From contig PLSN01000040.1 of NCBI GenBank assembly GCA_003165135.1, positions 1 through 10,374 of the forward strand: a stretch of 10,374 nt of DNA, written 5' to 3'. The DNA comes from Bacteroidota bacterium (GTDB lineage: Bacteria; Bacteroidota; Bacteroidia; Chitinophagales; LD1). The notes beneath the pieces are model-generated. The model was not told the DNA's origin. It worked only from the letters and a program-made list of their open reading frames with translations, and made no database searches. Of this stretch, positions 1 to 6,396 are shown in pieces; position 1 is the stretch's first letter; the number at the start of each line of letters is the position of its first letter. Both the position numbers and the translations under genes were made by a program.

Positions 1-34
1 TGCGACTCAATAATAGCAATACTTTTAAATCTTC

Positions 35-48
35 CGAACACTTATGGA
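35..48. repeat. 14-bp dispersed repeat, copy 1
   Basis: The sequence cgaacacttatgga occurs here and again exactly at 9263-9276. A 12-bp part of this site, 32-43, also occurs in inverted orientation at 9066-9077. All three copies lie in non-coding DNA. This suggests a dispersed intergenic repeat family, but no mobile gene is attached to it. Confidence 0.5.
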
Positions 49-83
49 GTTTTCTCCCACAATATGATATACGTCAGGCATGT

Positions 84-98
84 TGGTGAGAAACACCA
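84..98. repeat. Short perfect hairpin upstream of first propeller gene
   Basis: TGGTG at 84-88 pairs with CACCA at 94-98 across a 5-nt AGAAA loop. It lies 65 bp upstream of the start codon at 163. It could be a transcribed leader hairpin, an operator, or part of an intergenic repeat. The stem is short, so chance is possible. Confidence 0.3.
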
Positions 99-162
99 TC
101 ATGGCGGATAGGCAGTCGCGAAGGAATGATTAGTTTTTATTATCATTGCTCATAAATCTGCT

Positions 163-1512
163 ATGAGAAAAATACTCGGCCTTTTATCCATTTTATTCTT
201 CCTATTACAGTCCGGAACTCATGCCCAGATATGGAGTGAACTCGGGGGCGTAAATAGCCTCGCTGCCAATGGCACTATATTTAGCATCTGCACCGATGCC
301 TCGGGCAATATATATGCGGCAGGGGAGTTTACAGATTCCACGCATTTCCCTTATGTAGCCAAGTACAACGGCACATCATGGGGCGTATTGGGCAATCTGC
401 AGATCAGGGATATGATATTCAGTATATGCAGTGATCCGGCGGGCAATATCTACGCGGCAGGGGAGTTCATAAACAGTTCGGACAATTACTATGTGGCCAA
501 ATACGATGGCACATCCTGGACAGAACTCGGTGGTCTGAATGCACTGGCGGCTAACGGCTCTATAAAAAGTATATGCAGCGATAAGTCGGGCAATATCTAC
601 GCAGCCGGTATTTTCACCAATGCTTCAAACAATCGCTACGTGGCCAAATACGACGGCAGCTCATGGAGCGAAGTGGGCGGCGCGAATGCACTGTCTGCAG
701 ATGCTACTATCAACACCATCTGCACCGATACCTCAGGCAATATCTATGCTGCGGGAAATTTTCTCAACTCTTTGAATAATTATTACGTAGCCAAATACAA
801 CGGTTCGGCATGGGTAGAGGTGGGCGGCCTCAATAGTCTGGCTGCCAATGATGAAATATACACCGTCTCTGCCGATCTGGCCGGAAACGTCTATGCAGGG
901 GGAATATTCACCGATGCGGACAGCAATGAATATGTAGCCAAATATAATGGTGCGGTATGGTCTGAACCTGGAGCTGCTCTGGGTATGGGGGTCAATCAGG
1001 AGATCGATGCCATCTGCACTGATGCATCGGGCTCAGTCTATGCCGGGGGTATTTTTTATGATGTGGATGGCTGGGAATATGTGGCCCGGTATACGAATAG
1101 CTCATGGAGCGAACTGGCGGGCAGTAATGACCTGCGTGCTAATCTTGCTATCAAGAGTATCTGCACTGACAGGTCAGGCATTATATATGCTGCAGGTACA
1201 TTCACCGATTCTACGGGTAGGTCTTTTGTGGCACGATACGGATTCCCCGCCGGCATCGATGAACTCTCTGCGGCAGGCGCACTTAAACTTTCACCAAATC
1301 CAGCTAATAATTTAGTCACCATCTCATCGGGACAAAATTTTTCAGATGCCACTGTCAGATTAGTAGATCTCACAGGACAGGTACTGATAGAAAAAGCAAA
1401 TCAGTCGGGTTCAAAATTCACGCTTGACATTTCTAATCGCGCTGCAGGATTATATTTCATCGAAGTGCTGCAAGGTGGGAATGCATGGACGGGCAAGCTG
1501 GTGAAGGAATAA
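163..1512 (+). CDS. Secreted seven-repeat beta-propeller-like protein with T9SS sorting domain
   Basis: 449 residues. A signal peptide (residues 1-22, ending in THAQ) is followed by seven units starting at W24, W73, W119, W168, W217, W266 and W315. Spacing is 49 residues except for one unit of 46 and a last of about 45. The unit pattern is W-S-E-L-G-G, then N-x-L-x-A, an I-C-x-D turn, SGNIYAAG, and YVAKYNG. Repeats with SGNIYAAG and VAKYDG-type strands are typical of bacterial propellers, so seven blades are inferred. Residues 375-449 form a type A T9SS C-terminal domain (LSPNP start, LTGQVL, AGLYFIEV, KLVKE end), so export to the surface or medium is expected. Ligand or enzymatic role is unknown. 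The next gene is a paralogue in the same orientation. The start is chosen because the signal peptide begins at this ATG; no Shine-Dalgarno sequence is visible. Confidence 0.9.
   Translation: MRKILGLLSILFFLLQSGTHAQIWSELGGVNSLAANGTIFSICTDASGNIYAAGEFTDSTHFPYVAKYNGTSWGVLGNLQIRDMIFSICSDPAGNIYAAGEFINSSDNYYVAKYDGTSWTELGGLNALAANGSIKSICSDKSGNIYAAGIFTNASNNRYVAKYDGSSWSEVGGANALSADATINTICTDTSGNIYAAGNFLNSLNNYYVAKYNGSAWVEVGGLNSLAANDEIYTVSADLAGNVYAGGIFTDADSNEYVAKYNGAVWSEPGAALGMGVNQEIDAICTDASGSVYAGGIFYDVDGWEYVARYTNSSWSELAGSNDLRANLAIKSICTDRSGIIYAAGTFTDSTGRSFVARYGFPAGIDELSAAGALKLSPNPANNLVTISSGQNFSDATVRLVDLTGQVLIEKANQSGSKFTLDISNRAAGLYFIEVLQGGNAWTGKLVKE
232..1239 (+). repeat. Seven tandem repeats of about 147 bp inside the first propeller gene
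   Basis: The 49-residue units are also visible in the DNA as a period of about 147 bp, with recurring stretches such as gtagccaa followed by tacaac or tacgat, and caatatctatgc. Each unit has one cysteine in an I-C-(T/S)-D turn (residues 43, 89, 138, 187, 285, 334), except unit five, which has Ser236 there. Confidence 0.85.
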
Positions 1513-1532
1513 TACCCTTCAAACCCTCTCAC

Positions 1533-1557
1533 CAGCGCGGATGTCACCTCCGTGCTG
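1533..1557. terminator. Hairpin after first propeller gene, possible terminator
   Basis: CAGCGCGGA (1533-1541) and TCCGTGCTG (1549-1557) form a 9-bp stem with one G-U pair and a 7-nt loop, starting 21 bp after the stop codon. No long T-run follows (only attcttgtt), so it is not a classical intrinsic terminator. It could instead be a 3' stabilising hairpin or an intergenic repeat. Confidence 0.35.
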
Positions 1558-1700
1558 CGGATTCTTGTTACGGAACTAAGTTACGCGCCGATATGGGAGC
1601 AAGACAAGCATCCAATAAAAACATGGTGGCTATAGAATAGATACCGGCAATGCAACTAAATTGAAAAACAATCTTACCTTATACACCTAAAACCAACAAC

Positions 1701-3128
1701 ATGAAAAAGATCATTTACATTTTGACAGCCGCTATGGCCCTGCTATCAGCATATCAGGTCCAGGCGCAAAGCTGGACAGAACTGGGTGGGGCGGATGCAC
1801 TGCGGGCAAATAACCCAATCAATACTATATGCAAAGATCCTTCAGGTAATATCTATGCCGCAGGTGAGTTCACGAATGCCGCAGGTCATTATTATGTAGC
1901 CAAATATGATGGAACAAGTTGGAGCGAACTGGGTGGAGCGAATGCACTGGCAGCCAATGGCAATATCACAGGCATATGCAGCGATCCATCGGGCAATATA
2001 TATGCCATAGGTTCTTTCACCTATGATACATGCACCAGTATGTTCGGATGCTTGACTTATGTAGCGGTCTATAATGGCACCTCATGGGGTGTACTCGGCT
2101 TGCCCTGGCAGTTGGATACATTTCCTAAGACCGCTATCTGCAGCGACGCCCGTGGCAATATTTATTACGCTGACTATTATCAATATTTCGATTTCAACTC
2201 CAATGCAAATGCAAGAAATGCATACGTGAATAAATGGGACCCGCGTACATCTACCTTTACTGACTACTATATAGACTCAGGCCTGATCAATACTATGTGC
2301 AGCTATAGCTATGATACCCTTGCGGGAGGCAGTGTGATCTATGCCGCAGGTACTATAGTGAATGGGGCCGATATGGAAGTCGGGGTATACGCTCGCGATA
2401 CTGCCACTACCGGCACCTGGCCTGAGCTGCCGACTGACATGTTCATAGGGCCGGAGGGGCCCATAAATAGTTTCTGCACCGACCCATCCGGCACACTCTA
2501 TGCGGCAGGCGGGTTTCTCGGTTTTACCGGCAGGCCATTTGTAGATGTAGCAAACCAATTCGGCTGGAATGAATTAGTATACTCCGATACTCTACAGACC
2601 AACTATGGCTATGCGGGCTCAATATTCGCCCTGTGCAGTGATCCGGATAGCAATATCTATGCTGGAGGATGGTTCACTAACTCAAGCGGATATCACTATG
2701 TAGCCAAATGGAATGCCGGCACATGGACGGAGCTGGGAGGACTGAATGCCCTCAGTGCAGACTCGACCATACTCGCACTGAGCTCCGACGTGCAGGGCAA
2801 TATATATGCAGCAGGCTTATTCACAAATGCTTCGGGCCATCAGTATGTAGCCAGATACGGTTATCCTACAGGCATCAATGAGATCAGCGCTGCAAATATC
2901 AAACTTTCACCAAACCCTTCTAATAATTTTGTCACCATCTCATCCGGACAAACACTATCCAATGCTACCATCCGACTGCTCGACCTGACAGGACAGGTGC
3001 TGATAGAAAAAACAAATCAATCAGGCGAAAAATTCACACTAGACATTTCTAACCAGGCAGCTGGATTGTATTTCATCGAGGTCATACAAGATGACAATGG
3101 CTGGACGGGGAAGCTGGTGAAGGAATAG
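1701..3128 (+). CDS. Secreted diverged beta-propeller-like paralogue with T9SS sorting domain
   Basis: 475 residues. A signal peptide (1-23, ending in VQAQ) is followed by seven units headed by W25, W74, W129, W179, W240, W289 and W342. Units 1, 2 and 7 keep the W-(S/T)-E-L-G-G ... SGNIYAAG ... YVAKYDG pattern. Units 3 to 6 are degenerate, with spacings of 50 to 61 residues and insertions, including a C111/C117 pair in unit 2. Residues 401-475 are a type A T9SS sorting domain that matches the preceding gene at 61 of 75 positions by my manual alignment. The gene lies 188 bp downstream of its paralogue with a hairpin between, so the two probably arose by tandem duplication and may or may not be co-transcribed. 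A secreted or surface-anchored propeller is inferred; ligand unknown. The start is supported by the signal peptide. Confidence 0.9.
   Translation: MKKIIYILTAAMALLSAYQVQAQSWTELGGADALRANNPINTICKDPSGNIYAAGEFTNAAGHYYVAKYDGTSWSELGGANALAANGNITGICSDPSGNIYAIGSFTYDTCTSMFGCLTYVAVYNGTSWGVLGLPWQLDTFPKTAICSDARGNIYYADYYQYFDFNSNANARNAYVNKWDPRTSTFTDYYIDSGLINTMCSYSYDTLAGGSVIYAAGTIVNGADMEVGVYARDTATTGTWPELPTDMFIGPEGPINSFCTDPSGTLYAAGGFLGFTGRPFVDVANQFGWNELVYSDTLQTNYGYAGSIFALCSDPDSNIYAGGWFTNSSGYHYVAKWNAGTWTELGGLNALSADSTILALSSDVQGNIYAAGLFTNASGHQYVARYGYPTGINEISAANIKLSPNPSNNFVTISSGQTLSNATIRLLDLTGQVLIEKTNQSGEKFTLDISNQAAGLYFIEVIQDDNGWTGKLVKE
1773..2858 (+). repeat. Seven degenerate repeats inside the second propeller gene
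   Basis: The units correspond to those of the first propeller gene but vary from 45 to 61 residues. The I-C-x-D cysteine is present at residues 44, 93, 147, 200, 259 and 312 and is replaced by Ser361 in the last unit. The middle units are barely recognisable without the first gene as a guide. Confidence 0.7.
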
Positions 3129-3174
3129 CTTGTATCCCATTATCATAATTGGTAACGCAGATATTCTCAACGGC

Positions 3175-3879
3175 CTATTGCGTCGTTGTGACATTGAATG
3201 ATATAGGCATGCTGTCATAGGGCGCATAATAATTGACCATTTCAACATTAGTAGCGGTAAGGTTTAGCAAGCCACCCGGTAGTAACGTTACGGTTACTTG
3301 TTTATTGGCATTGCTATAGCTCGACGAGTATAAGGTGTTAGGTCTCGGTGAGCAGCTTATATCTACCTGTCCCGGCAATACTCCTCCAATGTATGGAGAG
3401 CCTGAAATATAATATGGCCCTGAAGTATATGGCAAAGATGGATTAAAGCCGAAAGCTATACCTGTGGAATCAGCAATAACATTAAACTGAAGTTCAAGAT
3501 GATACATGCTATCCCAACTTGCGGGGAAAAATGTTTTGCCGGCAAAAGTAAAATACCCGTTCGGGTTATTGGTCACCGTGATGGTAAATGCCTTGGTGCT
3601 GCTTTGTCCGTTTGATGTAGTGAGACTACCGTGATAGACCCCGGCAGCGGTGTAGCTGTGTACAGCAGAATCTGTAGTAGCAGTAGTACCATCGCCAAAG
3701 TTCCACAAATAAGTATTTGCGCCTTTGCTACAACTGATGAAGGATATGGGCTGCGCCACAAAGGCCGAGTCAGGTATGGCCGCAAAGCAATCAATGGGAG
3801 GGCTTGATTTCTTGCAGGCACCCAGGGAAATAATTAGCAGCATGGCAAAGACGGATGAAAATGACAGCAGGTTTTTCAT
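3175..3879 (-). CDS. PKD-domain lipoprotein
   Basis: 234 residues. The N-terminus is a lipoprotein signal (hydrophobic core, ISLGAC with C22 as the lipidated cysteine, then KKSS), so it is anchored in the envelope, possibly surface-exposed. Residues about 30-105 form a PKD domain, an Ig-like fold common in secreted Bacteroidota proteins, recognised by YLWNFGDGTT (57-66) and the HSYTAAGVY strand (74-82). Residues about 106-234 form a second all-beta-looking domain, rich in Tyr, Ser, Gly and Pro, which I do not recognise. PKD domains usually mediate protein or polysaccharide contact; no catalytic motif is visible. The gene converges on the second propeller gene with a 46-bp gap and has no same-strand neighbour close by, so it is probably monocistronic. 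Confidence 0.85.
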   Translation of the reverse strand: MKNLLSFSSVFAMLLIISLGACKKSSPPIDCFAAIPDSAFVAQPISFISCSKGANTYLWNFGDGTTATTDSAVHSYTAAGVYHGSLTTSNGQSSTKAFTITVTNNPNGYFTFAGKTFFPASWDSMYHLELQFNVIADSTGIAFGFNPSLPYTSGPYYISGSPYIGGVLPGQVDISCSPRPNTLYSSSYSNANKQVTVTLLPGGLLNLTATNVEMVNYYAPYDSMPISFNVTTTQ

Positions 3880-3992
3880 GATGATCAGTTTTAGTTTTAA
3901 AAATTCATCACCCTAACGTATACTGTCAGGACTTATTGCGTCTGCATTTTGTCCAGATGTAAGGTTTGATAAATTCTAAATCTGCGCTGTGG

Positions 3993-4026
3993 TTGAGATT
4001 TTTCTCCAAGAACATTATTTACTTTG
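3993..4026 (+). promoter_or_regulatory. Weak Bacteroidota-type promoter candidate for mlaE
   Basis: TTACTTTG at 4019-4026 matches the Bacteroidota -7 consensus TAnnTTTG at all but one fixed position. A TTG at 3993-3995 could be the -33 element, but the 23-bp spacing is longer than usual. If real, transcripts would have a leader of about 170 nt carrying all the hairpins at 4129-4195. Confidence 0.22.
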
Positions 4027-4128
4027 GCATATCGGTCGAAAGGGAAGGAATAGAATTCGGCCCTCGAAACCATGCCTACCGGCAGGCAGGCTTCCTGAAG
4101 GGGGCTTAACAGTCAGCGAACGAATGTA

Positions 4129-4178
4129 TTAAAGACCCCTTTAGGGGGTTTGGGGGTAAAGCCCCTATACGTCTTTAA
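4129..4178 (+). promoter_or_regulatory. Nested inverted repeats in the mlaE leader
   Basis: Perfect 8-bp outer arms TTAAAGAC (4129-4136) and GTCTTTAA (4171-4178) enclose two alternative inner stems: CCCC (4136-4139) with GGGG (4144-4147), and a G-run (4152-4156) with CCCC (4162-4165). The last base of the left outer arm is the first C of the inner stem, so not all pairs can form together. This may be a structured 5' leader or a dispersed repeat with G-run character. Confidence 0.4.
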
Positions 4179-4195
4179 GATAAAAAACTATCTTA
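4176..4195 (+). promoter_or_regulatory. Perfect 7-bp hairpin just before mlaE start
   Basis: TAAGATA (4176-4182) pairs with TATCTTA (4189-4195) across an AAAAAC loop, ending 10 nt before the mlaE ATG. Its left arm shares three bases with the right outer arm of the preceding structure, so the two helices compete. That arrangement is compatible with translational control, but function is unproven. Confidence 0.4.
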
Positions 4196-4205
4196 GCGCA
4201 CTTAT

Positions 4206-4958
4206 ATGACATTCCTCGAAGAAATAGGCGGATACCTGATCATGATACGTCATGCGTTTTCGAAACCCGAAAAAGCAGCCATGTACAGCAAGGAGACGTT
4301 CCGCCAGATGGCAGACATAGGCGTGGGCTCACTGCCCATCATAGCGATCATCTCGACCTTTATCGGTGCGGTGACTGCGGTGCAGTTTTCCTATCAGCTG
4401 AAGAGTATCGGCCTCGTACCGATGTGGTGGATGGGCTCCATAGTCCGCAAGGGCCTCATCCTCGAACTCGCACCTACCATCACCGCCCTGCTGCTGGCCG
4501 GCAAGGTCGGATCTAACATCGCCACCGAACTCGGCAGTATGCGCATCTCAGAGCAGATAGATGCCTATGAGATCATGGGTGTCAATACCCGCTCATACCT
4601 CGTAGGGCCTAAGATACTGGCAGCGATGGTCGTAGTGCCGATGCTGATCGTGATAGCGGTCTTTCTCGGTATCATAGGTGGCTGGGCAGGAGGGGTACTG
4701 GGCAATTTTTTTACGACTGCAGAGTACATACGTGGACTACAGGATGATATGAAAAACTGGGACGTGATAGTGATGTTCATCAAGTGCCTTGCATTTGCCT
4801 TTATCATCGCATCGGTGCCTTGCTATAAGGGCTATACCGTATCAGGCGGAGCACTGGAGATCGGCAAGGCCAGCACGCAGGCAGTGGTATACAGCAGTAT
4901 CGTATTGATCATCGTAAACTTTTTTATCGCATTCTTCCTGCTGGATAGCGGGGGATAG
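4206..4958 (+). CDS. mlaE: MlaE-type ABC transporter permease
   Basis: 250 residues, a normal length for the family. It is the inner-membrane permease of an Mla-type ABC transporter that moves phospholipids between inner and outer membranes. The core family signature is present: ELAPTITALLLAGKVGSNIA (87-106), then ATELGSMRISEQIDAYEIMG (106-125), and GYTVSGGALEIG near the C-terminus (209-220). Several hydrophobic helices are visible (about 40-62, 85-100, 137-165, 188-206, 225-246). An in-frame TAG at 4194-4196 excludes an earlier start, and the N-terminal MTFLEEIGGY amphipathic helix fits the family. The matching ATPase lies 147 bp downstream. No MCE-domain (MlaD) gene is in the window. No Shine-Dalgarno sequence is seen; the leader contains strong inverted repeats. 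Confidence 0.93.
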   Translation: MTFLEEIGGYLIMIRHAFSKPEKAAMYSKETFRQMADIGVGSLPIIAIISTFIGAVTAVQFSYQLKSIGLVPMWWMGSIVRKGLILELAPTITALLLAGKVGSNIATELGSMRISEQIDAYEIMGVNTRSYLVGPKILAAMVVVPMLIVIAVFLGIIGGWAGGVLGNFFTTAEYIRGLQDDMKNWDVIVMFIKCLAFAFIIASVPCYKGYTVSGGALEIGKASTQAVVYSSIVLIIVNFFIAFFLLDSGG

Positions 4959-4963
4959 CGCAG

Positions 4964-5099
4964 AATTAATAATGAATAATTAAGAATTAATAATTTGAAA
5001 AGGGATCATTTGAAAATGAAATACAAAAGCTGACAGGTTATTCTCTGATGCAGCGTCGTTGGTATTACATTATTCATTATTCACTATTCATTATTAATT
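4964..5099. repeat. AT-rich MITE-like element between mlaE and mlaF
   Basis: AATTAATAATGAATA (4964-4978) is repeated as its exact reverse complement at 5085-5099. This gives a 136-bp element with 15-bp perfect inverted ends that fills almost the whole gap between the two genes. Inside each end are partial direct copies: GAATTAATAAT at 4963-4973 and 4984-4994, and ATTCATTATT at 5072-5081 and 5086-5095. The interior has no ORF. No clear target-site duplication is visible. A small non-autonomous element or dispersed palindromic repeat is inferred. Confidence 0.5.
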
Positions 5100-5105
5100 A
5101 AAAGA

Positions 5106-5867
5106 ATGATAGAGGTCAAAGACATAACGAAATCTTTTGGTGAGCAATCAGTGCTCAAGGGTATCTCTGCGACCTTTAAAGAAGGCAAATGCAATCTGGT
5201 CATCGGCAAAAGCGGCAGCGGCAAGACCGTGCTCCTCAAAACCATGGTCGGGCTCATAGAACCGAATACAGGTGATGTGCTGTATGACGGACGTTCTTTC
5301 ACTAAAATGAACTTCAAAGAGCGCAAGATGATACGCCGCGAGATCGGCATGCTCTTTCAGGGTGGTGCACTGTTTGATTCACTCACAGTAGAGGAGAATA
5401 TCCGCTTCCCGCTCGATATGTTTACGACCATGACATCTGAGGAGAAACTCCAGCAGGTCAACTCCTGCCTCTCACGAGTCAATATGGTCAATACCAATAA
5501 GAAGTTCCCCGGTGAGCTCAGCGGTGGCATGAAGAAACGCGTCGGCATAGCCCGCGCTATAGTGCTCAATCCAAAATACCTCTTTTGTGATGAGCCAAAC
5601 TCCGGCCTCGACCCAAAGACATCACTGGTCATAGACGCTCTGATCAAAGAGATCACAATAGAATACCAGATGACCACAGTGATCAATACACATGATATGA
5701 ACTCCGTGATGGGCATAGGCGATCATGTGGTATTCCTGCATGAAGGACTGAAATACTGGGAGGGAAACCGCGATGAGATCATGAAGATCACCGACGGAGA
5801 ACTTTTCGATTTTATTTTTGCCTCAGACTTCCTGAAAGACCTACGTAGGAATGCCAAAGTCAGTTAG
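5106..5867 (+). CDS. mlaF: MlaF-type ABC transporter ATP-binding protein
   Basis: 253 residues. It is the cytoplasmic ATPase partner of MlaE. All ABC motifs are present: Walker A GKSGSGKT (34-41), Q-loop Q85 in LFQGGALFDSLTVEENIRFP (83-102, a typical Mla-family stretch), signature LSGGM (138-142), Walker B YLFCDEP (158-164) with catalytic E163, D-loop GLDP (167-170) and H-loop H196. The D-loop context DEPNSGLDP differs slightly from the DEPTTGLDP or DEPFAGLDP of proteobacterial MlaF but keeps all functional residues. It probably shares a transcript with mlaE despite the AT-rich insert between them. The start ATG has an A-rich AAAAGA run before it. The next gene is convergent, so the operon ends here. 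Confidence 0.94.
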   Translation: MIEVKDITKSFGEQSVLKGISATFKEGKCNLVIGKSGSGKTVLLKTMVGLIEPNTGDVLYDGRSFTKMNFKERKMIRREIGMLFQGGALFDSLTVEENIRFPLDMFTTMTSEEKLQQVNSCLSRVNMVNTNKKFPGELSGGMKKRVGIARAIVLNPKYLFCDEPNSGLDPKTSLVIDALIKEITIEYQMTTVINTHDMNSVMGIGDHVVFLHEGLKYWEGNRDEIMKITDGELFDFIFASDFLKDLRRNAKVS

Positions 5868-5912
5868 CACTCCCCGACTTTATTTGTTGCTGAACTAACC
5901 ACAAAAAAAAAT

Positions 5913-6332
5913 TCACAAAGAAGTACTGGCTGTATAAAATTTGAGGTACCACTTGCCTTTGTCCAGTACAAAAAACTTGCTTACAGAGAAATCAGTATGG
6001 GTCACATACATCTGGTCGACCACCGTATCGAGACGATAACTTATTTTATAGGTATATGCCCTGTCAGAATAGTCGGGCGCTTTTTCCAGTGTCCAGTTGT
6101 CTTTCGTCCAGGTACGATTATAGAATTCCCTTTTTTCGCCGAAATCAACTATCGTTGCCCATTGCCCGGTCAGCGGAAATTTGATGCGCGACATCTGAAA
6201 GATACTGTCGCTGTAAAAACGTCTATAGAAAACCTGAAAGTCCTCGGCGTTCGGGTCTGAAACCTTGACCTTATGCTGGGTACAGGCACTAAAAATAATA
6301 GCAGTGCAGGCGATTAAAATGAATTTGTACAT
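5913..6332 (-). CDS. Small lipoprotein, possibly DUF4348-like
   Basis: 139 residues. The N-terminus is a lipoprotein signal (MYKFILIACTAIIFSAC, with C17 as the lipidated cysteine). The mature part starts with a linker and then EDFQVFYRRFYSDSIFQMSR (35-54) followed by IKFPL (55-59), a pattern like the DUF4348 family of Bacteroidota envelope proteins (D-S-x-F-Q-x-S-R-I-K-F-P-L). This assignment is from memory and not checked. It then continues as a beta-rich domain with WYLKFYT near the end. No catalytic motif is visible and the function is unknown. It lies 64 bp downstream of the glycoside-hydrolase-like gene in the same orientation, so co-transcription is possible, although an inverted repeat at 6341-6355 sits right before its start. 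It converges on mlaF with a 45-bp gap. Confidence 0.8.
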   Translation of the reverse strand: MYKFILIACTAIIFSACTQHKVKVSDPNAEDFQVFYRRFYSDSIFQMSRIKFPLTGQWATIVDFGEKREFYNRTWTKDNWTLEKAPDYSDRAYTYKISYRLDTVVDQMYVTHTDFSVSKFFVLDKGKWYLKFYTASTSL

Positions 6333-6340
6333 GATGCGAA

Positions 6341-6355
6341 GTTAAAGGATTTAAC
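6341..6355 (-). promoter_or_regulatory. Small palindrome before the lipoprotein start
   Basis: GTTAAA (6341-6346) and TTTAAC (6350-6355) form a perfect 6-bp inverted repeat with a GGA centre, 8 bp upstream of the start codon at 6332. It could be a small operator or a leader hairpin. It is short enough to occur by chance in AT-rich DNA. Confidence 0.25.
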
Positions 6356-6396
6356 CGGCTGGTTCAAGCCTCCTAGCATGAATCGTATCATCCATC

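Larger units (their letters stand above)
3880..4205. other. Gene-free stretch before mlaE
   Basis: 326 bp between two divergent genes, so it should hold promoters for both. I see no credible ORF. It contains a weak promoter-like match (3993-4026), an imperfect GC-rich palindrome at 4074-4087 (GCCTACCGGCAGGC, with one mismatched pair) followed by ggcagg repeats, and a cluster of inverted repeats at 4129-4195. The GC palindrome resembles short dispersed repeats in Bacteroidota intergenic DNA (recollection, not checked). Confidence 0.6.

Noticed and set aside
232..1239. CRISPR-like regular repeats
   Set aside because: The 147-bp period is in-frame protein repeat with variable sequence and no spacer structure.
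947..1373. Overlapping frames on both strands inside the first propeller gene
   Set aside because: The main frame has clear repeats, signal peptide and sorting domain; the others are compositional shadows.
1658..1682. Promoter for the second propeller gene
   Set aside because: TACCTTAT at 1675-1682 differs from TAnnTTTG at two fixed positions and no TTG lies at a suitable distance; too weak to call.
5084..5716. Minus-strand frames opposite mlaF
   Set aside because: Antisense to a gene with all ABC motifs intact; no independent support.
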